Part shown: positions 10,901-22,335 of the stretch, in pieces
Layout: every line of letters begins with the position of its first letter
Numbering within the stretch: the stretch's first letter is position 1
Assembly (NCBI RefSeq): GCF_029168945.1
Contig: NC_083603.1
Span: 12,276,001-12,340,000, forward strand
Length of the DNA stretch: 64,000 nucleotides
Origin: Cannabis sativa
Taxonomy: Eukaryota; Streptophyta; Magnoliopsida; Rosales; Cannabaceae
Reading direction: 5' to 3'
Position numbers and translations under genes: made by a program
The notes under the pieces: generated by a model
Told to the model about the DNA's origin: nothing
The model's database searches: none
What the model saw: only the letters and a program-made list of their open reading frames with translations

Positions 10901-12661
10901 TACCTTTACGGAGAAAGGTGTGAAATCTATACCGACCACAAAAGTCTCAAATACTTCTTTACTCAGAAAGATTTGAATATGAGACAAAGGTGTTGGTTAG
11001 AGTTAGTAAAGGATTACGATTGTGAGATTTTCTATCACCCCGGGAAGGCCAATGTAGTGGCCGATGCCCTGAGCAGGAAGGGTCCCAGGCAGGTAGCTAG
11101 CATGATTCAGATCTCTCCTCAGTTAGCAGAGGACATGGTCAGATCTAGCATTGAGTTTGTAGTAGCAAAACTTCACAGCTTGACGCTGCAATCTGATCTA
11201 TTAGAAAGAATTAAAGTCGCGCAGATGACTGATCTGGAGTTAGTGAAAATTAGAGAAGAAGTGTCAGCTGGTCAAGCCAGGGATTTTTCAGTGTCAGACA
11301 ACGGGATGCTATTGTATAAAGCTAGGGTTTTTGTTCCGGATAGAGTGGAACTCAGGAATGAAATCTTCGAAGAGGCTCATTCTACCCCTTATTCCCTACA
11401 TCCCGGCACCACCAAGATGTATCAGGATCTTAAACCGTACTTCTGGTGGAGCGGTATGAAGAAGAATTTGGTAGAATTCGTATCGAGATGCCTAACCTGT
11501 CAACAGATTAAGGCTGAACATCAGAGACCGACAGGGTTGTTACAGCCTTTAACCCTACTTGAATGGAAATGGGAAGATATCACGATGGACTTCGTGGTTG
11601 GATTACCTAGAACCACGGGTTCGTTCGACTCCATCTGGGTTGTGGTGGATCGATTCACGAAGTCTGCTCATTTTCTGCCAGTTAGAACAACCTACTCAGT
11701 GGACCAGTTGGCATAATTGTATGTTAAAGAGATAGTAAGGCTTCACGGGGTACCAAAGTCTATAATTTTGGATAGAGATCCGAAGTTCACCTCCAAGTTT
11801 TGGCAGAGTTTGCAACGGGCAATGGGTACAAAACTGAAGTTCAGTACAACATTCCATCCTCAGACAGATGGACAGTCTGAAAGAACGATTCAGATATTGG
11901 AGGACATGTTACGAGCCTGTGTAATGGATTTTGAAGGCTCTTGGAGTAAATATCTACCGTTAATAGAATTTTCGTACAATAACAGTTATCAGAGCACGAT
12001 AGGGATGGCTCCCTATGAGTTACTATACGGTAGGAAGTGTAGGTCTCCCATCCACTGGGATGAGACAGGGGAGAAAAAATACCTAGGTCCAGAGTCAGTG
12101 CAGCGGACCAATGAGGCAATTGAGAAAATTAAAGCTAGAATGCTTGCCTCACAAAGTAGACAAAAAAGTTATGCAGATCCGAAACGCAGAGATGTTGAGT
12201 TCCAAGTAGGGGACCATGTGTTTTTACGGGTGTCTCCAATGAAGGGGATCAAACGTTTCGGGAAAAGAGGCAAGTTATGCCCTAGGTTTACAGGACCTTT
12301 CGAGATTCTCGAGAAGGTTGGTCAAGTGGCATATTGGTTAGCGTTGCCTCGAGCTCTTTCAGCAGTTCACAACGTATTCCATGTCTCTATGTTGAGAAAA
12401 TACGTTTCAGACCCTACTCATATACTCAGTTATGAGAGTCTTGAGCTGCAGCCAGACATGACATATGAAGAACAGCAAGTGCAGATCCTTGATAGAAAGG
12501 ATAAAGTCCTTCAGAATAAGACCATAGCATTGGTCAAGGTACTCTGGAGAAACAGCAAGGTGGAGGAAGCCACCTGGGAGCTAGAGTCAGACATGAGAGC
12601 TCAATATCCAGAGTTGTTCAGGTTAGATTTCAGGGACGAAATCCTTTTAAGGGGAGAATAG
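7973..12661 (+). pseudogene. Gypsy-1 gag-pol polyprotein, seven in-frame stops
   Basis: From ATG 7973 to TAG 12661 a single frame (about 1560 codons) can be read without frameshift. It is interrupted by stops at 8039, 8135, 9005, 9551, 10088, 10379 and 11714. Against gypsy-2, five look like CAG/CAA/CGA to stop (C to T), one looks like G to A, and 11714 like GAA to TAA. Domains in order: gag (to about 9050), a CCHC knuckle whose last Cys is Tyr (near 9145), protease with DSGA (about 9298), RT with an SDD instead of IDD box (about 10305), RNase H (CDAS near 10745, TDHKSL near 10933), integrase zinc-binding HHCC (about 11380-11510) and DDE core (MDFV, DRDP, QSE). A chromodomain-like end (about 12440-12650) closes it. 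Not functional as it stands. Confidence 0.92.
12649..12658 (+). other. Polypurine tract of gypsy-1
   Basis: AAGGGGAGAA, 4 bp before the 3' LTR and overlapping the end of the pol frame; primer for plus-strand synthesis in this class. Confidence 0.75.
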
Positions 12662-12662
12662 T

Positions 12663-14856
12663 TGTAAAGACCGCTTAGTTTAATTTGGAAATTAGCAGTT
12701 AATTAAGATTTAATTATGAAAATTATTTATAGATATTTAAATAATTATTTATGTTGTTATATTTGAATTCGGAATGCATTTTATGTCATATAGTGAAATT
12801 TCATAATTTTGCATTTTCGGTGCCCGGTAACATAGAACGTGGTGTATGGCTCGGTAGAATCACATCTTAGTATTTTAGTATAGTGGGACGATAGTTAGAC
12901 ATTTAGAATGTCGGGAATAGACGGGATTTTAGAGTTTCCCAAAATACCCCTAAGTACCCTTTTATGATTTTTAGTATGGGGTGGGCAAAATGGTCTTTTT
13001 GCCTATTAGAGCTTTTGTCTTATATGGGTTTAATTAAGTTCATTAAATCAGATTTTTAATTAAGTTTTATGCTGAATATTAAGTAGATAAATCATTTCCT
13101 TCTCTCATTTTATTAAAAAATCAAAAACATTATTTTTGAAGAAAAGGTTCTCTTTCTCTTGCCATCTCTCTTTTGAAACCCTCTTGGCTAGCTTGGGCTG
13201 GGAGTTTTCATTGTGATTCAAGTGATTTTCTACTATTGTTTGTAATCTCCAAGTAAAGGTAAGGTTTTTATCAACTTCCCTTTTAGTTTCTTGATTTTTA
13301 AGGAAATGGATCATGCATGTTTTGTGATTTTTGGTTGTTGTTCTTACTGCTGGTGTTGAGTTATGTTTTCAGTAGTTAAATCATGTTTAATTGAGTAGAA
13401 TAGAGCTGGTTGTGATGCATGCTAGTTACCTTTGTTCAAGTTTGGAGTTTTGACTCAAAAACTATGATTTTCAAAGTGAAATGTGGAATTAGTTGCTGTA
13501 GTGGTTGTTTGTGCGTGGGTTTGATATCTGCAGTTATATTATGCTGGTTTGAGTAGATTAAATCAAGTTTTGATGCATGTTTATTAGATTTAACCAAATT
13601 TGAGTTTTGAACTCAAAGCTTGGAGCTTTAATGGTGGATTTTGATTTTATGCATGAAGCTTTGTTTTGTTGCTTTAGAAATGTTTGATTTTTGTGGGATT
13701 TCTAGGTAAAACCAGCTAACCGGTTTTACACTGCCTGTGAAACCGGTTACCCGAATTTTGCAGCAGGGGTAAAAACTGGTTTTTCTCAGCTGCTTGTTTC
13801 GTGCTAGTTTCAGGTTTTCAGGCAGTTTGTTCCCGGCTAGTTTGGGGTATTTTTGTATTAAGTTACAGTAGGTTAAGTTTGGTTTTAAAACCTTTGTCCC
13901 GGTTGTGATTTAGTGAGTCACTTATGTGTGATGATATCGTTGTCATTAAGAGCCTGTAATTCGCCGAGCAGTTCGTTCCACTCAGGTTGACCGGCATACC
14001 TGAATTTGGAATTGAAGTAAGATTAGTATAACAGTATGCATATGTATTTACATGTTTAGTGTGCATGTTAGGAAGCCTGTTAGATTACATTAGATATGTA
14101 TGTTGGCTTCGTACCATCCGACAATATCACATCGGTACGGCTAGACTATGACTAGCGTACCGAGTATAGGCTGATATTATGGTCAATGGTACTGTACTGT
14201 TTGACTGTATCACATCGGTAAGGCTAGAGTATGACTAGCAGCTTGAGTATGACTAGCGTACCGAGTATAGGCTGATACTGTAACACATCGGTAAGGCTAG
14301 AGTATGACTAGCAGCTGGAGTATGACCAGTGTACCGAGTATAGGCTGTTACTCTGTCAAAAGTACTGTCGTACGAACGTTCGAGACTCAGTACCGTGTGA
14401 GACACGGGGATTAGGGTTGTGGTCAGGGGTATGGGCGTCTGATCATAACCCGAGATTTATGTATATTTTATGATTTATGCTTTTCTTACTGAGTCTGTCG
14501 ACTCACAGTGCTATGTTTATGTGTAGGTAAGGGCAAGGCCAAGGCTGAGGAACTGTGAGGACGAGCCAATGAAGATTGTACATGTCGGGGCGGTTAGACC
14601 TGGAGCGTACGATCCTCGGGATAGCAGCACTTTTGTAGTTAGTCGCTGGGCGACAAATATTTTGTAAAGAATTAATTAACTTTTGTAAAGTATTTTGTAA
14701 TCAGGATCCCGAGTATTTTGTATGAAATATTATAAGTTTTAATTAAAAAGCAAAATTTTAATTAATCACGATTTTCATAAACCTCGTTGATTAACAACAA
14801 GCTGCACAGTACGTTTAAAAATCATGTAACACGCCTAGTCTAGTTAGGGTGTTACA
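12663..14856 (+). repeat. Gypsy-1 3' LTR
   Basis: About 2.2 kb, TGTAAAGACC to GTGTTACA. It has an additional ~175-bp block at about 13501-13675 compared with the 5' LTR, plus scattered substitutions. Confidence 0.9.
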
Positions 14857-14861
14857 ACTAC

Positions 14862-15435
14862 CATGTTCCCAAGATGTAAATATCCGCCAAAATGATTGGT
14901 TAGCTTCCACGAACAAATTGAATAACATAAATAATACAACTAAGTTGAACCTAACAATATCAAAATTAAGATCCATAGACCTAAGATCAACCAGTGATAT
15001 TGTCTTAGAAAGATATAATGGTAAGTTTATGATATCTTATTCAAGATCAATATCGGTCCAATCTAATGTATACTCCATACATGCAATAAGGGTAAACTTT
15101 GCCAATATCCTGAAAATGACATAATACTTATCCAAGGTGTAAGTATACCTTATCTTTTGATTATCATGTCAGTCTAGATCCAATGAACTGATAAATCATA
15201 GGAATGAAACTTTTGAACATATAATCATGATTATATTTCACTGTGCTGACGACATTATAATCATGAACAAATATATATATATATATATGTTCTGGACTTA
15301 AAAGAATTTATATATTAAATATAATCATGGAATAAATCATATGAACCATGCAACATAAAATGATTTTTGATCTTTTATTAATTAGTAAATCTGATTATAT
15401 TGAAATGTATTTTATTTAGGGCAGGCAACCCAACA
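14862..15435 (-). mobile_element. Minus-strand LTR, right part (continues 3453-5145)
   Basis: Resumes at CATGTTCCCAAGATG after the ACTAC duplication and ends with AACCCAACA at 15435, the complement of the family LTR start TGTTGGG. Confidence 0.85.
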
Positions 15436-15562
15436 AACTCCCACTTGCACTAATATAAAACTAAAAGTGTATTTCAAATAATCCTAACACTTTGATATCC
15501 AAATTAAGTGTAGTATGTAGTATTCTCTTTTTTAATAAGATCTAACATGTTGTATCTAATAC
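15436..15562 (-). mobile_element. Internal 3' end with polypurine tract of a gag-only element
   Basis: The first 15 bases read GTGCAAGTGGGAGTT on the minus strand, the polypurine tract of this family, and the next ~110 bp follow the sequence at 51702 onward. The element therefore extended to higher coordinates. Here it is cut after 127 bp by a plus-strand LTR of the same family. Confidence 0.75.
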
Positions 15563-16880
15563 TGTTGGATTTTGTGCCCTAAATAAAATCTATTTCAATA
15601 TAATCAGATTTACTAATTAATAAAAGATCAGAAATCATTTTAGGTTGCATGGTTCACATGATTTATTTCATGATTATATGTTTAATGTATAAATTCTATT
15701 AAGTCCAAAACACAAATATATTTGTTCATGATTATAGTGTCGTCAGCACAGTGAAATATAATCATGATTATATGTTCAAAAGTTTGATTCCCATGATTTT
15801 TCAGTTCACTGGATTTTGACTGACATGATAATTGGCGATAAGGTATACTTACACCTTGGATAAGTGTTATGTCCTTTCCAGAACATTAGCAAAGTTTACC
15901 AGTATCGGATGTATGGAGTATACATTGGAAGGGACCGATATTGATCTTGAATAAGATATCATAAACTTACTGTTATATCTTTCTAACTCAATATCAATGG
16001 TTGATCTTAGGTCTATGGATCTTAATCCTGATATGATTAGGTTTAACTTAGTTGTATTATTTATGTTCTTCAAGTTGTTCGTAGAAACTAACCAATGGTT
16101 CTGGTAGATATTTACATCTTGAGAACATGGTAGTTCAATTGACTGGGAGCGCTGATCATAGATATAGAATCTATAGCTTCTATAAGTATTTAGAGTTGAA
16201 CTGATGATTTCCTTCGAGCTTGGCTGAATAGAGATAAATGATTGATGCCTCATTTCAGTAATTATATTAGTTTACTAAAATATTATTTATAAGTAGCTAA
16301 GTGTTTAAAGGATGAAAAACATTAAAGGGTAGAACGGTAATTTTGTCCCTATTTAGTGTAGAACATCTATAGAGGATCTTTGACTATTAAGATTGTAACA
16401 ATGGATAATCATAACGTATCTATATCATGGTACATATAGGGCGTTTTATATAATTGAGAGTACTATTCAATTCCAAATCTATAGTGGCGCAAGACGGAAT
16501 TAATAAGTTAGAGAATTTACTTTGTATATTCTAGATCTACTTATTGAAAGCTCGGTTATATAGGCTCATGGTCCCCTCACTAGTTGCGATAATACTGCTT
16601 GCAGACTCACTAAATTGATTTTAATTAATTAATTATAATTCTAATATTAGATTATGTCTTATTTATGAATTTTCACTAAGCAAGAGCTTAATTGTGAAGA
16701 AAAGAGGTTTCAGGATCAATTTATTAATTAAGAGACTTTGTATGGTCTAATTAATAAATAATATAAATGGCAATTTTATTTGATAATTAATAAATAGTTT
16801 TGGCATTTATAGGATTGAATTGTAAAATATGGTATTATTAAAAAAAGAATAAGTTGTTGAAATAAAGTGGTAAAATTGTC
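15563..16880 (+). mobile_element. Plus-strand LTR of the same family, 3' truncated
   Basis: Begins TGTTGGATTTTGTGCCC and can be followed through the landmarks of the family LTR (GGGAGCGCTGATCATAGATATAG near 16146, CATGGTCCCC near 16567). Homology is lost near 16880, before the TATA region, so the LTR promoter and 3' end are missing. Confidence 0.8.
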
Positions 16881-16883
16881 AGT

Positions 16884-17102
16884 AGAACTAGTCTCTAATT
16901 AATTTGGGACGACTGACTTATCACATTAAGAAAAAAATGATATAGTATATACTACGAATTATCATTACAAAATCAAAATGCCCCATTCAGTTTCACACAT
17001 TACAGTTAGTCTCCATTAATTTGGGACGACCACCTTATCAAATTAAGAAAAAGATGATAGAGTATATACTACGAATCACCATTACAAAACTCAAATATCC
17101 CA
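16884..17102. repeat. ~100-bp direct repeat, offset 117 bp
   Basis: Two diverged copies (about 16884-16985 and 17001-17102), each with TTTGGGACGAC, AGTATATACTACGAAT and CATTACAAAA. The second copy abuts the 3' end of the exon-like frame at 17108, so the repeat may be a duplicated 3'UTR. Confidence 0.75.
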
Positions 17103-17107
17103 TAAGC

Positions 17108-17194
17108 CTATCGAGTTGCAGATGGAGCGGTTACGTACTCAACCGTACCAGCAGCATCTTCAGAGAGAACATTAATGAAGTTTGCATGTTCTGC
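17108..17194 (-). pseudogene. Exon-like coding fragment, unrecognised
   Basis: On the minus strand 28 codons end in TAG at 17108-17110. Their composition is acidic and ordinary-looking (AEHANFINVLSEDAAG near the start), unlike chance ORFs in this AT-rich region. A splice-acceptor-like AG stands directly before codon 1 (GCTGAG/GCA), and the same frame is closed by TAA about 30 bp further upstream. This looks like the last exon of a lost or broken gene. I do not recognise the family and see no convincing upstream exons. Confidence 0.3.
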
Positions 17195-17259
17195 CTCAGC
17201 CACGACACACCACAGCAGTTTCAATTAGTCTCTTATTCTAGGGACTCGTCTTTGTAGAT

Positions 17260-18432
17260 GTCCCACAATTTATTTATCAACATCTTAATATCATTTCTCT
17301 ATATATTTTCCTCTTTGCACCTCCATAGCTTTGAACCAACACAACCAATATAGCCATATGTAATGTTTAATATTGAAACCAAAGACTAAAGACTAAACTT
17401 TTAGAAGGTTCAAAAAGGTATTTAAAAAGAATATTAAAGGTCAAAGTTTTGTTAATCATCCTAACGTATTCTTGGCTTCATATGGTGTTGATCATACTGC
17501 AAAAAATATAACTAAAAATTTCCTTAGAATGTATAATAAAGCATAATAAATCAACATATCATTGTTGATAAATTTATAGTTTTAGGATTATAAGTGGTTT
17601 AGATTATATAATTAGAAGAGACATAAAATTAGGTTAAATAATAAGAAGAGATATAAAAATAATAATTTTTTATAGAAATATATAGCTTATAATAAATAAA
17701 AAATAATTATTATTTTTTTATATATAATATACGGTTTGTTAAAATTTTTTTAATTAATTAATAATTAATATTTATTAATTAAATAAAATTAAGAAAAAGA
17801 GAGAATTAAGGAGAGAAGAGATAGTGAGATTAAAATGATTTTAGAGTACTACGTCATCCTTCCATACTTTTTTATATATATAGATAAGATATATAATCAA
17901 ATTATTAAAATATTAATATATATAAATACATACATAATGATATAGAAAGAAAAAAAAATGTACACATATATAAAGGTAGAAAAAAAATACTAATGAGGAT
18001 TTTTGTCTTTTGAATTTTTTAAGCCGTTAATTTTTTTTTTTAAACTATCAAGATTGTTGGATTCAAAAAAAATTTCAGGGGTCACGATTTAGTACATATT
18101 AAAATTTAAAGAGCACGATTTAGTACATATCAAAGTTTAAAGGCCACAATTTAGTATAAGGTCAATCATCATATTAGTAAACTTGAATAAAATTAAGTAA
18201 AATTCTTGAAGAATTTTTAACGACCTAAAACAATTTAAAAAATATGATTTGAAATAAAAAAATAATAAAAAGTATATATACATTGACAGAATGAAAGAGA
18301 TAATATATTGGAATATATAATCTTTTAAAAAAATACTATAATAATATAATATTTTCACAAGATATGTAATAATGTAAAGTTTCACTATGGTTAAAAGTTA
18401 TAACTTATATGTAGCTTGCTATTTTTGTTTAC
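17260..18432. other. AT-rich intergenic DNA with a short tandem repeat
   Basis: No gene seen. At about 18079-18160 three imperfect ~36-bp units share the phrase (A/G)CGATTTAGTACATAT followed by AAAGTTTAAAGG. The rest is low-complexity A/T. Confidence 0.6.
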
Positions 18433-18441
18433 CTAAATTTA

Positions 18442-18792
18442 GAGTAATTTGCGGCATAAATACGTAAGTTTAACTCTCAGTTGCAAATAAATACCTAAGT
18501 TTAAGTTATAATTCTGGAACTTTTGTAGGTACTTGACTATTAATTGTTAAGTAAATTGCCACGTGGCCATTTCTAATTGGTCCAAGTCATTAAATATTTA
18601 TTTTTTTAAAAAAAAAATAATTAAAATATACCAATAAAAAAATGACATGTTGATAATGACATAATATTTTAACGGTTAGGTACCTACAGAGTTCCAAAAA
18701 TATAACTTGGGTATTATTACCGCCAAAAATTAAACTTAGGTATTTATTTGCAACTGGAAGTTAAACTTAGGTATTTATGCCGCAAATTACTC
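18442..18792. mobile_element. MULE-type MITE with long terminal inverted repeats
   Basis: A 351-bp foldback unit. The ends GAGTAATTTGCGGCATAAATAC and its complement are inverted repeats that continue imperfectly for about 100 bp each side. The target site duplication CTAAATTTA (9 bp) is intact at 18433-18441 and 18793-18801. A 9-bp duplication and long inverted repeats are typical of Mutator-like elements. No transposase is present, so it is non-autonomous. Confidence 0.88.
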
Positions 18793-18801
18793 CTAAATTT
18801 A

Positions 18802-19920
18802 TTATGCATTTTACCTTATCAGATGGAGGTATGTTTTTGGTGTTTGTAGCTATATTTTAACTATATCTATTTTACTTCAATTGTTGTAAGTGCTCCACTA
18901 TTTTCTATATATTTTAATACCATAAATTCAAAGTAATTATTTTAGGAATAAATTGAAAAATATATTTATTTATTTTTTTGTATCTATTAATCAAAAATAT
19001 TCTTATATTGTTTTTTTTTATTAAAATATACCTATTTTTTTGAGTAGATTGTCTAATATACCTTTACTTTCTACTTAAGTTTAGCATATAATTTATATAA
19101 CCTAAAGGTCTAATGGGGACATCATTCATAAAAGTAGGTATATCTAAAAAAAATATAAATATAAAGATAAAAATTAAAACAAGTAAATTAAAGTGGATAT
19201 ACAATATAATTTCCTTATTATTTTACACCTTAGTTATTATGTTTGTCTGATTTATTTATTTCAACATTTCTTTTGAGGGTATCATATTTCTTTGAACTTA
19301 CTTGTACACGGATTACAAGCCTAATTATCATATGTAATTTTTATTTTTTTAACATAAAGTCTAAAAAAGCTGTTAAGAAAAAAAAGAAGAAGAAGAGATT
19401 CCCTAGTGATACCATGTGAAAATTAGGGGTTTCAAGGCCACCAATTTATTAATTTAATTCCGTTTCTCTTTATATGAACAGTTCAAATTATGAGCCTATT
19501 AATTATAAGTAGAAATAACATATTTGAAAAATAAATAAATTTTGGGTTTTCCAATAAGTGCATTGATAAAAGCAATTGCCCAAAAATAGGTGACTTTTAT
19601 TTCAAGTCCTGCAAGAATCCCAACGTAGAGATTCAACGACAAAAAGAAAAAAAAAAATTGTATATAGGAAAAGGAAAAAAAAAAATCTTCTTGAAGATAA
19701 CCATGTTTGGGACCACTCTTAAAATATATTTTCAATATTTATATATTAACAATTAAAATACAAATAAATTAATTAAGCGTGAAAAATAAAGCTGTAAGGC
19801 TATTATTAAAGTGATATTATAAAAGAATAACCTCTCTCTTTCGGCTTATCTTCATGTGGACACAATTAGAATGCTTATTAAGAAGAAAAAAAAAAGTTCA
19901 TTTCTTGTTTTAGATATATA
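18802..19920. other. AT-rich intergenic DNA
   Basis: No gene, RNA or clear element seen, only A/T-rich low-complexity sequence. ORF-like stretches here are Phe/Tyr/Lys-rich chance frames. Confidence 0.6.
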
Positions 19921-20237
19921 TTTTTTTTAAAAAAAAAAATAAAACGTTCATTGCAAATAAATTAGACTACATGATTATTACAAAATAAGTTTATTAGAAT
20001 AGTCTCTACAGGCAAAATACCAAATTATTTGTGGGTAAAGATCCACTTAGCAACATTATGGACGGCAAAATTACAAATTTTGAAAATATAAGAAAACGTA
20101 CAACCATTAAAAGAAGTAGAAAGCTTAAAGCAAAAAGAGGAGTAGTTTTCAATCTCTTATCAAGTTTCCTTACAATTGAGAGAATTGATCACTATCCTTG
20201 AGTCACTTTCCACAATGATGAACTTGTAATCTTTGGA

Positions 20238-20370
20238 AACCACTTGAGGTTAGCTCAAGTGGCCATAGGTGGGTGTGTGTGTGTCTTGGAGGTCCTGGGT
20301 TCGAGTCCCAGGTAAAACATGGTTGTAATATATAAACGCTTAAATAAAAAAAAATAAAAAAAATAAAAAA
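20238..20370 (+). mobile_element. tRNA-derived SINE
   Basis: About 133 bp with a Pol III A box (TTAGCTCAAGTGG, 20250-20262), a B box (GGTTCGAGTCC, 20298-20308) and an A-rich tail (AAAAATAAAAA type). It is flanked by a 16-bp duplication ACTTGTAATCTTTGGA (20222-20237 and 20371-20386). The insertion splits the RNase H frame of LINE-A. A TG run at about 20271-20283 lies between the boxes. Confidence 0.92.
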
Positions 20371-20750
20371 ACTTGTAATCTTTGGACTTTGCCAACTCTC
20401 AAGCAACACGTCGCCGCTTCTCCACAAAGAGCATCCGAAAAAACTAAATCTGTCGTGCTAACCCCGATCACCTCACCTAAGTGATTTCTAGCAACAACCG
20501 CTATACACGAGCTTTCAAATCCCACTTTAACATTGCAATTTAGTTTGATCCAATCCTGAGGAGGAGGAGGAGGCCAAACCTCCTCACGAACAGGAGAGGG
20601 AGCAAGGATAAGAATCACTCTCAAGTCTGCATAAGAGTAACAAATAGAATCAATGCATTGGTTCAAATTAAGCAACTTATGATTATGTACCTTTTCATTT
20701 CGGGCTCGCCAAATAGTGTCAACAACAATAGATAAAGACTCCATCAACAT
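20340..20750 (-). pseudogene. LINE-A RNase H domain, interrupted by the SINE
   Basis: The frame gives DTIWRARNEKVHNH, a Pro-rich linker, then the RNase H start DWIKLNCNVKVG and SDALCGEAAT. It runs into the SINE tail at 20370. The remainder (ESDS-type part) lies beyond the SINE at lower coordinates, with further decay. Confidence 0.75.
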
Positions 20751-20832
20751 TGATGCCCCTATTATTCAGACTTCAAATAAACTTGACCCAGTCCCACATA
20801 CAAATGCTAGAATTACACACTGCAAAGATACG

Positions 20833-21270
20833 TTACGGAGAAGATCTCCACAAATGGAATGTCAGATCGCATTTGAGAAACAGGCGCTCCAAAGATTCTT
20901 CCTCCACTCCACATAAAAGGCAATTAACATCGTCAACATGAAGTCTCTTACCAAGAATAGCCCTAGTCGGAAGGGCTTTTGACAGGATGCACCACCAAAG
21001 GGTCTTATGCCTCCCCATAATTTTACTATTCCAAAGCTTATTCCACATGGATGGGGCAACCTCACAAGGCGGAGCTCTAAGTAAGGCTTGAGTAAGATAA
21101 ACCGTTTTGCAAGAGAATTTCCCGTTCCGCCCTATTGTCCAAACCCATTTATCTTTCCCTTGACCAGGGGGTCTACCCTCTTTCAGAATAGCTGAAGTAG
21201 TTTCACTGTCAAACATACAATACAACTTCTGAATGTCCCACTCTCCTGAGCTAGTCAGGAAGTCTGCCAC
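20833..21270 (-). pseudogene. LINE-A zf-RVT region
   Basis: 145 codons with W-W-C-I-L-S-K-A-L-P, C-L-L-C-G and F-L-K-C-D...F-H-L-W, the cysteine-containing domain between RT and RNase H in plant L1 elements. Closely parallel to LINE-B 44702-45061. Confidence 0.75.
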
Positions 21271-21536
21271 CTTCCTTAGGCCACACTCAGAGTGACCATT
21301 AGATATAGGGTATAAGGATTTACCATGGGTGACTCACACATCCTACCAAATATTGGTATCCCTTCCATCAGAGATCACTTTACAAGCTCCTTCTCTTTGG
21401 AGGTCACTAGCTTTGACCACATTTTTTTAAAACCAAGAATTAGAGTTCTTGTACTTACAATTAAGAAACTCCTTCCCTTTGAGGTACTTGGCTCATCACA
21501 GCAAAGAGACTGACTTTCACATAAAAGATTCCACCC

Positions 21537-21893
21537 TTACTTAGCTAGGAAGGTAAGATTCATCTCCTTAGTTATACGAAAACTAAGACCACCTCTTGAC
21601 TTAGGGAGACAAATCTTATCACAAGCTTTCAACTGGATTCCTCGGTTCCCTTTCTCAATTCCCCACCAGAAATCACGAACCAAGCCATCAATTCTTGCAA
21701 CAAGTCTATTAGAGAGCTTGGTGGTTTGCATCGCATACATAGGCATGGACAGTCCCACATACTTGATCAGAGTAGCACGCCCCAGTTTAGAGAGGGTTTT
21801 AGCCTTCCAACCCTGCAATTTCGAGGTAAGATTCTCAACAACAAAGTTAAAATAAGCATCCTTCTGTCTAGAGCAAAATAAAGGAAGCCCCAA
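21537..21893 (-). pseudogene. LINE-A reverse transcriptase, C-terminal part
   Basis: 118 codons matching LINE-B residues after KYLGLPLF: SRQKDA, GWKAKTLS, GRATLIK and RDFWWG. The upstream RT palm is on the other side of the solo LTR insertion (33022-33668). Confidence 0.8.
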
Positions 21894-21917
21894 ATATTTA
21901 ACGTTTCCTTTCGACCC

Positions 21918-22335
21918 TGTAACGTCCTAATGCTAAGGTACGCTACAATGCTTTTTCAATTATTTAGTGCAATCTTTGCTAATCAAAGAGTTTTCTTGAA
22001 AAACGTTTCAAATTAAAACTTGTATATTAATTAATAAACTTTATAATATATTAAAATATTTACAATTGCCGGGATCCCGTTTTCAAACTTTTAAAAATTA
22101 ATATTCCAAAATACACATGTCACAGGTCGCACAGCGACTACAAAATACAATCCCCAGATGTCCCGAGACCGAACACACCAGGTCGCACTGCTTTGACATG
22201 TACAATCCCATCCTAGCTCAGGTTCACTCCTGTTCAGCTTTCGCCTTTCCTTTACCTACACATGGAAGCAGAACTGTGAGTCGATTGACTCAGTAAGAAA
22301 TGCATATAACATATCATATAATTTTTGACTTGTAA
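21918..22335 (-). mobile_element. Solo LTR of a gypsy-2-like element, part 1 (split)
   Basis: Begins TGTAACGTCC at 21918, the complement of the gypsy LTR end GGACGTTACA, preceded by the duplication GACCC (21913-21917). Gypsy-2 enters at 22335/22336. Without the insert the LTR would be about 2056 bp, close to the gypsy-2 LTRs (2060 and 2068 bp). Confidence 0.9.

Larger units (their letters stand above)
5146..14856 (+). mobile_element. Gypsy-1: Ty3/gypsy chromovirus (Tekay/Del-like), full length, decayed
   Basis: A complete element with two LTRs (5146-7167 and 12663-14856), flanked by the 5-bp target site duplication ACTAC at 5141-5145 and 14857-14861. The LTRs run from TGTAAAGACC (A for the first T in the 5' copy) to GTGTTACA. 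The internal region codes gag-protease-RT-RNase H-integrase in one frame, ending in a chromodomain-like tail. It inserted into the minus-strand LTR that flanks it on both sides. Long LTRs, a tRNA-Met primer and the domain order fit the Tekay/Del group; the clade call is inference. Confidence 0.92.
19921..21917 (-). mobile_element. LINE-A, 3' part (RT thumb, zf-RVT, RNase H)
   Basis: The minus strand reads toward lower coordinates. First comes the post-RT region (21537-21893, with YLGLPLF-type sequence just before), then a zf-RVT zinc-binding region (20833-21270, CLLCG...HLW). An RNase H region with DWIKLNC and GEAATC motifs follows (about 20400-20570), then a 3' end with a short T run at 19921. 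It is the same family as LINE-B. It is broken by frameshifts and stops, by a SINE (20238-20370), and at 21917/21918 by a solo LTR. The 5' part resumes at 33022. Confidence 0.85.

Noticed and set aside
18137..19735. Several Phe/Tyr/Lys-rich ORFs on the minus strand
   Set aside because: Composition follows A/T-rich low-complexity DNA, and none shows a domain or splice context.
20250..20308. tRNA gene
   Set aside because: A and B boxes are present but the sequence cannot fold as a tRNA, has an A-rich tail and target duplications; it is a SINE.
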